Source: Chloroflexota bacterium (lineage in GTDB: Bacteria > Chloroflexota > UBA11872 > VXOZ01). From it: DNA of 64,000 nt. Positions within the stretch are counted from its first letter, which is position 1. Each line of letters starts with the position of its first letter. The stretch spans positions 96,013 through 160,012 of the forward strand of contig JAAXIC010000049.1 of assembly GCA_012270555.1 (NCBI GenBank). The letters are read 5' to 3'. The translations under genes and the position numbers were made by a program. Positions 43,198-51,189 of the stretch are shown here, one piece after another. The notes beneath the pieces were generated by a model, which was given only the letters and a program-made list of their open reading frames with translations, was not told the origin of the DNA and searched no databases.

Positions 43198-44436
43198 TCA
43201 CTCAATGCCGATGATCTCCTGGCGTTCGAACGCCTCTTCTTCCGCAACGTTGAACGCGCCCGGACCACCGGCGGCGTTATAGGCTTCCCTGACCAACGTA
43301 TACTCTACCAAATCCTCCGCAGCGTGATCGCCCGAGAGGTCAGCCAGGAAACTCGTATCTCCCTCCACCAACGTCTGCTTGATCTGGTTCACAAGCTCAA
43401 TGGTATAGGTTGGGTACGGCCACGGCTGAAAGCCAATGCGAGACGCGCCCCACTCCGGATGGTGAATGGCGTTGGTGCCTTGCGGCCCGTAGGTCTCCAG
43501 ATCGTATTTGCTCATGGCGCGTTCGATGACGTTCGCCGCCTGCGGCAGGAGTCCGCTCCCGTCCTTGGAGAGGAGCTTCGCCGTGCCGGGTATGTCCTTC
43601 AGCGCTCCAAGTTGCGCCTTGGCAATGCTATTGAGCACGCGCTGCGCCCACTCCGGGTTCTCATCGATGTACTTTTCGCTTAGCACCGCCACACAGCAGG
43701 CGTGGTCTTTCCAGATGTCACCCGTGAAGCGGATGATCTTGCCGTTCGCGAGCAATTCCCCGGCGGCATTGAAGGGCTCCGCGACGATGTAGCCGTCGAT
43801 AGACCGATTGCCTAACGCAGTCGGCATGTCCGGCGGCGCCATCACAAACAGATTAACCTGATTGGCCGCCAATTCACGGTTGCGATCTTGGATTACCGCC
43901 TCCAGGTTGTGGTGGCGCAACGCCATCTGCAAGACGACGTTATGGATCGAATACCAGAAAGGCACCGCGATCTGCTTGCCGCCCAGGTCCTTAATGCTAT
44001 CGATGCCGCCCTCTTGATGGACGGTCAGCGCCGAGCCGTTGATGTGGTCCCAGGCCACCACTTTCACGGGAAACCCAATGCCGTAGCGCATCCACACCGT
44101 CATGGGCATGAGAAAGTGCGCCACGTTCACCTGGTCCGCCATGAACGCCTCGGCAAGCTGCGACCAGCCGCGAAAAAGCGCGGGCTTATCCGCATTCAAG
44201 CCCTCATCGGCAAAGTACCCACCGGCATACCCAAGCGTGAGCGGCGTGGAGTCCGTAATCGGCAAGTAGCCGACCTTCACCGTCGTATCCGACACCTTGG
44301 ACGGGGTAACCGGCCCTCCATTCGATTCGACTTCATCGTCACCGCCGCAGGCGCCGAGAAGCGGGCTCACAACCGCGCCGAGCGCTACCGCACCCAATGT
44401 ATTGAGAAACTGTGATCGCGTAATCTTCTTGGACAT
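43198..44436 (-). CDS. ABC transporter substrate-binding lipoprotein (NMT1/SsuA/NrtA-like)
   Basis: From the ATG at 44436 the protein has 412 residues: a signal peptide (KKITRSQFLNTLGAVALGAV), lipobox LLGAC and then a two-lobed binding domain. VKVGYLPITDSTPLTLGYA, DSIKDLGGKQIAVPFWYS and GYIVAEPFNAAGEL are typical of the nitrate/sulfonate/taurine group. AAAGGAG lies eight bases before this ATG, which decides it over the longer reading from 44541. The ligand is not predictable but the AprAB-like pair and the rhodanese gene favour a sulfur compound. Confidence 0.9.
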   Translation of the reverse strand: MSKKITRSQFLNTLGAVALGAVVSPLLGACGGDDEVESNGGPVTPSKVSDTTVKVGYLPITDSTPLTLGYAGGYFADEGLNADKPALFRGWSQLAEAFMADQVNVAHFLMPMTVWMRYGIGFPVKVVAWDHINGSALTVHQEGGIDSIKDLGGKQIAVPFWYSIHNVVLQMALRHHNLEAVIQDRNRELAANQVNLFVMAPPDMPTALGNRSIDGYIVAEPFNAAGELLANGKIIRFTGDIWKDHACCVAVLSEKYIDENPEWAQRVLNSIAKAQLGALKDIPGTAKLLSKDGSGLLPQAANVIERAMSKYDLETYGPQGTNAIHHPEWGASRIGFQPWPYPTYTIELVNQIKQTLVEGDTSFLADLSGDHAAEDLVEYTLVREAYNAAGGPGAFNVAEEEAFERQEIIGIE

Positions 44437-44624
44437 TTTCAATTCTCCTTTAAAGAGGACATGTGCACATCGGTTAACAGAAAACTTGGGGATAAGGCGC
44501 CTGCTGCCATTTGGACGGATTCTCAAGCACCTGCCGGACAAAAAGCCTAAAGACAGAGTTCTTGCACAACACCCTGATAGAGCTTGCGGGTAGGTTGAGG
44601 TATGTACGGCATGGTGAGGAGTTC

Positions 44625-45440
44625 CTAGATGTGGTAGTACTGCTCGCGCGTATGCGCAAGATTGAATTCGGTAAAGACCTCTTCCCGCAGGCGTACGAGT
44701 TGTGGATCCACCCGATCCCGCGGATGAGCAATTGGCACCGGAATAACGCGCCGCAGTTCGCCGGGATGGGCGGACATGATCGCCACACGGTCGCCAACAT
44801 AGAGCGCTTCATCGATGTCGTGCGTCACAAAGACCGTGGTCACTCCTTGCGCCTTCACAATGCGTACGATTTCCTCTTGCATTTCCATACGCGTGAAGGC
44901 GTCCAAAGCGCCGAAAGGCTCATCCATTAGCAAGATCTCAACCTGATTGGCGAGCGCGCGCGCCAATGCTACCCGCTGGGCCATGCCGCCGGAGAGCTGT
45001 GACGGCCGGGCCCGTTCGAATCCCTGCAAGCGAGTGAGCGCCACGAGATCAGCGACAATCATCTGCTTGTCACCCTTGAACCCGCGCGCGTCAAGACCAA
45101 AGCGGATATTCTCTTCAACCGTGAGCCAAGGAAAAAGCGCATAGTCCTGAAATACCATGCCCCGCGTAAAGTGGGGGCCCGCTACCGGTTCGCCACCAAC
45201 CGCAACACTGCCACCCGAGAGCTTGTCCAACCCCGCAATGGTGTTAAGGAGCGTCGACTTGCCGCACCCGCTCGGCCCCAGCACACAGAGCAACTCTCCT
45301 TCATGCACAGAGAGATTAACGTCCTGGAAAGCCACCGTGTCACCGTTCCGCGCGGCAAACACCTTCGTGGCTCCCTCAAGCACAATCCTTGCCTCTGCAG
45401 AAGGAACGTCAGCTACGCCCTGTGCCACTACTCTCGCCAC
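44625..45440 (-). CDS. ABC transporter ATP-binding protein (SsuB/TauB/NrtD-like)
   Basis: This 271-residue ATPase has Walker A GPSGCGKST, signature LSGGMAQRVALARAL, Walker B ILLMDEPFGALD and the H-loop FVTHD, all intact. It energises the importer whose lipoprotein and permease genes follow on the same strand. The GTG start at 45440 is preceded by a G-rich stretch. The 176-bp gap to the divergent rhodanese gene holds a pair of direct repeats that could control both directions. Confidence 0.92.
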   Translation of the reverse strand: MARVVAQGVADVPSAEARIVLEGATKVFAARNGDTVAFQDVNLSVHEGELLCVLGPSGCGKSTLLNTIAGLDKLSGGSVAVGGEPVAGPHFTRGMVFQDYALFPWLTVEENIRFGLDARGFKGDKQMIVADLVALTRLQGFERARPSQLSGGMAQRVALARALANQVEILLMDEPFGALDAFTRMEMQEEIVRIVKAQGVTTVFVTHDIDEALYVGDRVAIMSAHPGELRRVIPVPIAHPRDRVDPQLVRLREEVFTEFNLAHTREQYYHI

Positions 45441-45496
45441 AACAACCCCCTACGCTCACGGCAAACACAACAGATCTAAGCGCTTGCTACTAATCT

Positions 45497-45537
45497 TTAC
45501 TAAGTAACTTTATTTAGATAAGATATTAACTAAGTAG
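45497..45537. promoter_or_regulatory. Paired direct repeats in the divergent ABC-transporter/rhodanese promoter region
   Basis: TTACTAAGTAA (45497-45507, itself a near palindrome TTACT-A-AGTAA) is repeated as TAACTAAGTAG (45527-45537). The common ACTAAGTA cores are exactly 30 bp apart, close to three DNA turns, in an AT-rich island of otherwise GC-rich DNA. This fits a regulator binding twice on one face of the helix. Confidence 0.45.
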
Positions 45538-45616
45538 CATAGTGCGGAGCCGGTGTCAACCAACACCGGTCCGTATAGAATGGGTACGATACCATTACAT
45601 CCCCCGGAGGCTCTCA

Positions 45617-45964
45617 ATGGCGCAGCAAGCAGATGCCGATATTCCCTTTGGCACCGTGGACAGTGCGGAAGCCAAGCAGATGATCGACAGCGGTGAATAC
45701 CAAGTAATTGACGTGCGCATGCCCAATCAGTTCGCCAAGTCGCACATACCCGATTCTGTCTTGGCGCCGTTGCCCGAACTCTTGCAAAAGCCCTGGGAGT
45801 TCCTCGCCGACGACAAGATCATCTTCGTCTGCGACGTCGGCCAGAGCAGCCAAGTAGCCTGCGAAATCGCCGCCGCCATGGGCCTGGAAGACCTCTATAA
45901 CCTCGGCCCCGGCATCGTGGGCTGGGAAAAGGACGGCTATCCCCTGGAAGAAGGTCTGCCTTAA
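45617..45964 (+). CDS. Rhodanese-domain protein
   Basis: From the ATG at 45617 this is a single rhodanese domain of 115 residues. VIDVRMPNQFAKSHIPDSV is the CDC25/rhodanese CH2A region and C72 in FVCDVGQSSQVA is the active-site cysteine that carries persulfide. CGGAGG lies seven bases before this ATG, so the longer reading from 45542 is unlikely. It is divergent from the SsuABC/TauABC-like transporter, in line with a sulfur-transfer role. Confidence 0.9.
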   Translation: MAQQADADIPFGTVDSAEAKQMIDSGEYQVIDVRMPNQFAKSHIPDSVLAPLPELLQKPWEFLADDKIIFVCDVGQSSQVACEIAAAMGLEDLYNLGPGIVGWEKDGYPLEEGLP

Positions 45965-46092
45965 GAGGGCTGAGCCTCAATTTCGTACCTGTGAAGGCAA
46001 CAGCAGTTTCCTGTTTGGATGTAAATCGGGCAAGCTAGGCTCTCGCGTGGCGGTTCCGTAGCAGTGTGTGCCTTGCTTTACAAGCATTGCAC

Positions 46093-46119
46093 TTGACGAA
46101 TTTTGGCTACGGATATACT
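46093..46119 (+). promoter_or_regulatory. Possible promoter of the MazEF-like pair
   Basis: TTGACG (46093-46098) and TATACT (46114-46119) are separated by 15 bp, a little short of the optimum. The antitoxin ATG is at 46143. Confidence 0.4.
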
Positions 46120-46142
46120 TCTACATCTAGAGAGGCGCAGAT

Positions 46143-46382
46143 ATGGGCGCAAATTCGCACATCGCCAAATGGGGTACCAGTCTCGCCGTTCGCATTCCAA
46201 AAGCGATCGCGCAGCAGTGGGGCGTGCGCGAGGGGTCCGCAATCGAAATCATCCCGCGGGGCGACCACGTCGTAATGCGCAAGGAGACCTATAACCTCGC
46301 CGACATGCTGGCTCAGGTGACGGACAACAATCTTCATTCGGAACAGGATTCCGGCCCGGCCCAAGGCAATGAAGAGTGGTAG
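46143..46382 (+). CDS. AbrB/MazE-type antitoxin
   Basis: This 79-residue protein has the swapped-hairpin AbrB fold pattern: HIAKWGTSLAVRIPKAIAQQ followed by WGVREGSAIEI, the usual MazE N-terminal DNA-binding part. The acidic C-terminal tail (NNLHSEQDSGPAQGNEEW) would wrap the toxin. GAGAGG precedes the ATG by about seven bases. The toxin reading frame begins inside its last codons (GTG 46376), the standard overlap of such modules. Confidence 0.88.
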   Translation: MGANSHIAKWGTSLAVRIPKAIAQQWGVREGSAIEIIPRGDHVVMRKETYNLADMLAQVTDNNLHSEQDSGPAQGNEEW

Positions 46383-46756
46383 GCACCGACTACGTTCCCG
46401 CCAGAGGCGAAATAGTGTGGCTGCGCTTCAGTCCTCAGTCTGGGCATGAGCAGGCCGGCCATCGTCCCGCTCTGGTTCTGAGCCCTGTGACCTACAACGA
46501 GAAAACCGGCCTCGCGTTGTTTTGCCCCATTACGGCTACCGTCAAGGGCTACCCTTTCGAGGTCATGCTCCCTTCTACCGGCGAAATCACCGGTGTCGTG
46601 CTCGCCGACCAAATCAAGAGTCTCGACTGGCGGGCAAGACGCGCTCGCTTCGCGTGCCAGGCTACGCGGTCTCTGCCGAGACCGAGCGCACGTCGTGAGC
46701 GAGGTCTTAGGCAAGGTCAAGGCTCTCTTGCAGTGATGAACCCTGCAAGTTCATGA
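46376..46756 (+). CDS. MazF-type endoribonuclease toxin with frameshifted C-terminus
   Basis: Residues 1-90 are a normal MazF core: YVPARGEIVWLRFSPQSGHE, QAGHRPALVLSP and VLADQIKSLDWRARRARF. After ARFACQ the frame changes: the expected ending AHVVSEVLGKVKALLQ is found in another frame at 46686-46736, and the reading frame used here continues with unrelated SLPRPSARRERG sequence to 46756. An 18-bp perfect palindrome CGGTCTC-TGCC-GAGACCG (46667-46684) lies at the point of the shift. MazF toxins cut single-stranded mRNA. Whether this copy is still active is open; it could be a recent pseudogene. It overlaps the flippase ATG by four bases. Confidence 0.75.
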   Translation: MVGTDYVPARGEIVWLRFSPQSGHEQAGHRPALVLSPVTYNEKTGLALFCPITATVKGYPFEVMLPSTGEITGVVLADQIKSLDWRARRARFACQATRSLPRPSARRERGLRQGQGSLAVMNPASS

Positions 46757-48324
46757 TTCAGCAGATTCCCCTCGCGGTCTTTCTCGGCAGCGGCGCGGCG
46801 CTGACCGCGCTTGCCCTGCTCATGTTCTGGCGGCTGGCCGGTCGCACGGTCTCGGCAGAAACCGCTCTCCACTCAGGACCGGTGTTTCTGCGCCGCGTTG
46901 CCCGCAATGCGCTCGTGCCGTTGCTGGCTATGGTGATAGCGCGCGGCCTCATGTGGGCATTCGCCGCGTACTATCTCCGCGTGCTCGGCGAGGAGAACTA
47001 CGGCTATTATGCCCACGCCGTCAACCTGATTGGTTTCTTCGGCCCGCTCACTGACTTCGGCTTAGGCGTGCTGCTGACGCGGGAGGTGAGCCGTCGTCCT
47101 GATGCGGCATCGGCGTACTTTGCAATTGTGCAGCGCATCCGCTTGCTGCTTTCGGTCGCCGCCGTACCCTTCGTGCTCCTCATCATGGCGTCCATTTGGT
47201 ATGTGGACATAGTGCCGGCAAACGCCATCGTTACTGCAGGTTTGCTTGCGGTTGCGCTCGTTCCGGCAAATGCCGCCGGTACCGCAAGCTCTCTCTTTGC
47301 GGCTCGCGAGCGCATGGACTACACAGCGCTGGTGCAGATCGCCACGGCGCTCTTCACGGTGGGTTTGGGCACAGTTGCCATCGCTCTTGGCTGGGGCTAT
47401 GTGGGGCTGGCAGGTACAGCCCTCATCGCCAACGTTGCTACTGCTTTCGTGCTGCTCCGGGCGCTCCCGCGCGAAACCACCGTCCGTGCGCCCTGGGACG
47501 GGCAATTGGCGCGCACATTGATGCTGGCGTCATTCCCGCTAATGCTCAATGCGTTGCTCAACGTCGTCTTCTTCCGCATCGATATACAGGTCTTGACGCT
47601 GGCGCGGGATATCACAGAAGTTGGGTTCTATGGCGCGGCGTATAAGTATGTTGAAGCCTTTGCCCTGCTGCCTTCGGCGCTCGTGCTAGCGCTTTTTCCG
47701 GCGCTTTCGCGGATCGCTCCCACCGACCGCGCTGCTCTCCAGAGCATCTTCAATAAGGCTTTGCAATTCATGCTCGTGCTTGCCGTGGGGGGCGCGGTGT
47801 GCTTTAGCTGGTACGCCACCTCCTTCATTTGGCTGATCGGCGGCGAGAGTTTCCTGCCGCACGGGGCAACCGCGCTCGCCATACTCATCTGGTTCCTACC
47901 TCTAAGTTATGTCAATGCCATAACCCAGTACGTCTTGATCGCCCTTGACCAACAGAAGTGGATCGCCATCGCCTTTGCCCTTGCCACCGCTTTCAATCTG
48001 GTGACGAACATCATCTTCGTCCCGCAGTACGGCTATGCGGCCGCGGCGGTGACGACGGTGCTCTCCGAGCTCGTGCTGCTGGCGCCCTTTTTCGTCATTG
48101 CGCGCCGCTGGGAAGTTGCGATTCCTGTTTTCAGCGCCGGCTGGCGGCCGGTGCTGGCCGGCGCCGGCATGTTTGCCGTTGCGTGGCTCACAGGCGGGAT
48201 TCCCGCGCTGCCGAGCATGGCCTTGGCGGGACTTGCCTATCTCGGCCTGGTGATCGTGCTTGGCGCGCTGCCTCGCCAAGACCTGGCACGCTTTTGGAGC
48301 GCGCTGCGCGGCGCACAAGACTAG
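46753..48324 (+). CDS. Polysaccharide flippase-like membrane protein (Wzx/MOP superfamily)
   Basis: The 523-residue protein has about fourteen hydrophobic helices. GEENYGYYAHAVNLIGFFGP is the typical first-loop pattern of O-antigen and teichoic-acid flippases. Such proteins move lipid-linked sugars across the membrane. The ATG overlaps the stop of the preceding frame (ATGA); a distinct ribosome-binding site is not seen. No glycosyltransferase genes are adjacent, which is unusual for this family. Confidence 0.85.
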   Translation: MIQQIPLAVFLGSGAALTALALLMFWRLAGRTVSAETALHSGPVFLRRVARNALVPLLAMVIARGLMWAFAAYYLRVLGEENYGYYAHAVNLIGFFGPLTDFGLGVLLTREVSRRPDAASAYFAIVQRIRLLLSVAAVPFVLLIMASIWYVDIVPANAIVTAGLLAVALVPANAAGTASSLFAARERMDYTALVQIATALFTVGLGTVAIALGWGYVGLAGTALIANVATAFVLLRALPRETTVRAPWDGQLARTLMLASFPLMLNALLNVVFFRIDIQVLTLARDITEVGFYGAAYKYVEAFALLPSALVLALFPALSRIAPTDRAALQSIFNKALQFMLVLAVGGAVCFSWYATSFIWLIGGESFLPHGATALAILIWFLPLSYVNAITQYVLIALDQQKWIAIAFALATAFNLVTNIIFVPQYGYAAAAVTTVLSELVLLAPFFVIARRWEVAIPVFSAGWRPVLAGAGMFAVAWLTGGIPALPSMALAGLAYLGLVIVLGALPRQDLARFWSALRGAQD

Positions 48325-48769
48325 AGTGGCACCGTTTGGCTTGGACCTGTCGACCCGCTCAAACTGAGCCTGTCGAACTGTTCGGCCTGAGCCTCTCCAA
48401 CCTCGGCCTGAGCCCGTGGAGCCGTTCGGCCTGAGCCTGTCGAAGGCTGAACGCGAGCACAAATACGCTCACCACTCCTCCTTCAGTTTTCGCGCACGCG
48501 CACGCCAGCCGTTTCTCGCCTGTGTTATGCTCGTATGACGCGCTCGGCTGCCGGAATAAGACGCCGCGGTCCAAGGAGAAAAAGCGCGCCCAAAAACTGG
48601 CCCAGATAATCTGCCACAGCCAGCGGCGCACCGCGTAGGGTCGGTTCGCGAACCGCCCCTACCTGCCACAAGAAAACCCACCATAGCGCGGGGGTTTGTC
48701 CCCCGCATCAGAACGAGAAGTCCTGAAGGAATCCTCCCAGTCCTTCCCTACGTGAGTGGAGAGCAAGGC
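48325..48769. repeat. Intergenic region with tandem family C fragments
   Basis: The 445-bp gap after the flippase contains a run of degenerate CTGAGCCTGTCGAA units: CAAACTGAGCCTGTCGAAC, GGCCTGAGCCTCTCCAACC, GGCCTGAGCCCGTGGAGCC and GGCCTGAGCCTGTCGAAGG between about 48356 and 48450. Near 48682 lies a GCGCGGGGGTTTGTCCCCCG fragment of the composite element. No gene is supported. Confidence 0.6.
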
Positions 48770-49585
48770 ATGACGACGGAAGAAGAAAGAGTCCTCGACC
48801 ACCGCGCCGTTGGCGAACTCTGGGACGAGAACGCCGAGGCCTGGACCACGCTCACGCGGCTTGGCTACGACAAATACCGCGACCACATCAACACGCCGGC
48901 CTTCATTGAAATGCTGCCGGACGTCACCGGACTGCGCGGACTTGACGTTGGCTGCGGCGAGGGACACAACACGCGGCTGGTAGCGCAACGGGGCGCGCAG
49001 CTCACCGCCTTGGATATTTCCGGCCGTTTCGTGCGCTACGCCCAGGAGCGGGAAGCGCAAGATCCCCAGGGCATTGCCTATCTGCACGCCAGCGCCGTTG
49101 AACTGCCTTTTGCCGACGCCGCATTCGACTTCGTCATGGCGACGATGAGTATGATGGACGTGCCGGATCAACAGCGTGCTATCCAGGAGGTGGCACGCGT
49201 CTTGCAGCCCGGCGGTTTCTTTCAGTTCTCAATCCTGCACCCCTGCTTCATGACGCCTCGCTTCAAGTGGGTGCTCGATGAGACGGGAAAGCGGGTCGCC
49301 ATGGAGTGCGGCGACTATTTTGAAACAGAGCAAGGCACTGTGGAAGAGTGGATCTTCGGCTCCGCGCCCGATGAACTCAAAGGCCGCTTCGCGAAGTTTC
49401 GCATTCCCCGCTATTTTCACACGTTGAGCACATGGCTGAATATGCTCGCCAATGCCGGTCTGACACTTGAGGAGTGCGCCGAACCCTACGCCAGCGATGA
49501 GTCAATCGCCATCCACCCCAAGCTCGCCTCCACCCGCGTCATTGCCTGCTTCCTCCACCTCCGCTGCCGGAAACCAACGCGCTGA
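48770..49585 (+). CDS. Class I SAM-dependent methyltransferase
   Basis: From the ATG at 48770 the product has 271 residues. Motif I is LRGLDVGCGEGHNTRLVA, the acidic loop after strand 2 is LTALDISGRF, and motif IV is FDFVMATMSMMDV, with VLQPGGFFQFSILHP as the post-motif. Homologs methylate small molecules. A GTG 18 bases upstream is in frame, but this ATG has GGAG and AAGG nearby. It is separated from the convergent metal-importer genes by a bidirectional terminator. Confidence 0.86.
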   Translation: MTTEEERVLDHRAVGELWDENAEAWTTLTRLGYDKYRDHINTPAFIEMLPDVTGLRGLDVGCGEGHNTRLVAQRGAQLTALDISGRFVRYAQEREAQDPQGIAYLHASAVELPFADAAFDFVMATMSMMDVPDQQRAIQEVARVLQPGGFFQFSILHPCFMTPRFKWVLDETGKRVAMECGDYFETEQGTVEEWIFGSAPDELKGRFAKFRIPRYFHTLSTWLNMLANAGLTLEECAEPYASDESIAIHPKLASTRVIACFLHLRCRKPTR

Positions 49586-49627
49586 AGGGATGTGCCGCGG
49601 CCATGGGGATTGGAAAGAAAAGCACAA

Positions 49628-49657
49628 ACCGGCGCTTGGATCGTACCAAGCGCCGGT
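49628..49657. terminator. Bidirectional rho-independent terminator
   Basis: ACCGGCGCTTGG pairs perfectly with CCAAGCGCCGGT (12 bp, 6-nt loop). On the minus strand it is followed by a T-rich tract (TTTGTGCTTTTCTTTCC). It lies between the convergent methyltransferase and solute-binding-protein genes. Confidence 0.82.
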
Positions 49658-49721
49658 ATATGCTTCAAACTTGCGCCCCTCTCGGTCAATGTCCTGTTGG
49701 GCTAGACACCTTTTCCTTCGT

Positions 49722-50744
49722 CTACTCGGGATAGAAACCGTTCGCCAGCGTTTCAATGGCGTCTACGGTGCGAATGCCCGCCTGCGTCGCCGTGAAGAGC
49801 ACCTCCACGAAGTGCTTGTTCTGCACTGCCTTGATAGAGGATAACGCCTCGGTGCTCTCCAAGTACTCTCTCTTCTCTGCAGCCGTAGACCACCCTGGGG
49901 CATTGAGCAGCACGATGACGTCGGGGTTTCGTTCGACCACGGTCTCCCAGTTCACTGTCCCGAAGAGGCCTTCCACGTCAGCAAAGATGTTGACCCCACC
50001 CGCCTCTTCGACCAACGCATTCAGAATGCCCGAACCAACGGCGGCGTACGGCGTATCACCTCCACTGTCATAGATGAAGACCGAAACCTTGGGATCGGCA
50101 GGCGCAGTCTTGGCGCGGATTTCCTCCAAGCGCGCCCGCAGCCCGTCGACGTACTCTTCGGCACGCTCCGCTATCCCAAAGATCTGTCCGATGTTCAGGA
50201 AGTCCTCGAATACGTCCTCAACGACCACCTTGCCCTCTTTACAGTTGGAGGCCGTCTGGTACGACGCAATGCCGAGCTCTAAGAGCGCGTCGCGCGGCCC
50301 TGCCACATCTTCACGCGTCCAGGCGCTTACGAAGGCGGCGTAAATGAAGTCGGGCTCCGCACCCAGAATGACCTCATGTGAAGGATATTTTTCGGCAAGT
50401 ATCGGAATCTGCTCGAATGCCGCCTGCTGATCAGGGGGCACCGAGTCTCTGAGAAACGCCGTGCCAACCATGCTGTCTTGCAGCCCCAACGCCAGCATCA
50501 GTTCCGTCGATTGCTGAGATAGACTAATGGCGCGCTGCGGCGGCTGGTCGTACGTAATGGTAAATCCACAGTTCTCGATGGTCACCGGCGTGTAAGCGGT
50601 TTCGGCCTCTGGCGCCGGTTCAGCCGGCTCCGCCGCCGGTTGCGGTGCCACTACCGTGCCACAGCCTGCTAGCAGGAGACTGCCCGCACTTGCCGCACCG
50701 ATGGCAAGAAGACCGCGACGGGTCAAACGCTTCGAATTGATCAC
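49722..50744 (-). CDS. ABC transporter metal-chelate binding lipoprotein (FecB/BtuF-like), copy 1
   Basis: From GTG 50744 this is about 340 residues: a twin-arginine-like signal (RLTRRGLLAIGAASAG) and lipobox LLLAGC, then a class III periplasmic-binding domain. The NAVVE-type WETVVERNPDVIVLLNAPGW block is typical of siderophore, heme and cobalamin binders. AAAGGA lies nine bases before the GTG, and from there the N-terminus matches the paralog at 54054 (INSKRLTRRGLL against IGSQRMTRRGLL). A Fur-box-like palindrome lies 55 bp upstream. The gene is downstream of, and probably separately controlled from, the permease-ATPase genes. Confidence 0.88.
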   Translation of the reverse strand: MINSKRLTRRGLLAIGAASAGSLLLAGCGTVVAPQPAAEPAEPAPEAETAYTPVTIENCGFTITYDQPPQRAISLSQQSTELMLALGLQDSMVGTAFLRDSVPPDQQAAFEQIPILAEKYPSHEVILGAEPDFIYAAFVSAWTREDVAGPRDALLELGIASYQTASNCKEGKVVVEDVFEDFLNIGQIFGIAERAEEYVDGLRARLEEIRAKTAPADPKVSVFIYDSGGDTPYAAVGSGILNALVEEAGGVNIFADVEGLFGTVNWETVVERNPDVIVLLNAPGWSTAAEKREYLESTEALSSIKAVQNKHFVEVLFTATQAGIRTVDAIETLANGFYPE

Positions 50745-50798
50745 TGCCAATATCCTTTCCGCAATTGAATGATTGCCTCTCACTCACAATCTCAAGTT

Positions 50799-50819
50799 TA
50801 ATGAGAATGCGTTTCATTA
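50799..50819. promoter_or_regulatory. Fur-like operator in front of solute-binding protein copy 1
   Basis: TAATGA-GAATGCGTT-TCATTA is a 21-bp inverted repeat with perfect outer arms. It fits the Fur 7-1-7 pattern (TGAGAAT-G-CGTTTCA) with two mismatches and lies 55 bp upstream of the GTG at 50744. Confidence 0.6.
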
Positions 50820-51189
50820 GAATTAAAACAGTCTGTTATTGCTTTGTCAAGGAGTAGGCTAAGTCGCTTGGAGTAGTCTGGTTCTTGCCGAAAGTTGCAG
50901 CGGCTATGCGTCCAGGAGACAGGTGGCCGGTCCGCCGGCGCCTTTGGCGGCTGGCGTCATTGGGCTGCAACTTGCGGTGTCCCCGCGATGCATCCCTCGT
51001 GCTACGTGCCGAAACTCATGCGTTAGCTGCAATTTGCCCTAGAGTCAAAAGACGCCCCGTTCCCTGGAGAACAAGGCATCCCATTGGTGTTTGAGGCAAC
51101 GTGAATAGAGTTACTCAGACTCGATGACCGTACGGATAGGAAAAGGCCATCCTCGCGGCACAGCGACCACGCATGGGAACAACGTGAGA
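50820..51189. other. Intergenic region, no gene seen
   Basis: The remaining 370 bp of the gap between the CbiX-like fusion gene and the promoter of solute-binding protein copy 1. No cobalamin riboswitch features (such as a GCCACTG B12 box), repeat or gene were found. Confidence 0.4.

Noticed and set aside
50745..51189. Possible cobalamin riboswitch in front of the binding-protein gene
   Set aside because: No B12-box-like GCCACTG sequence or matching helices; a Fur-like palindrome explains the control better.
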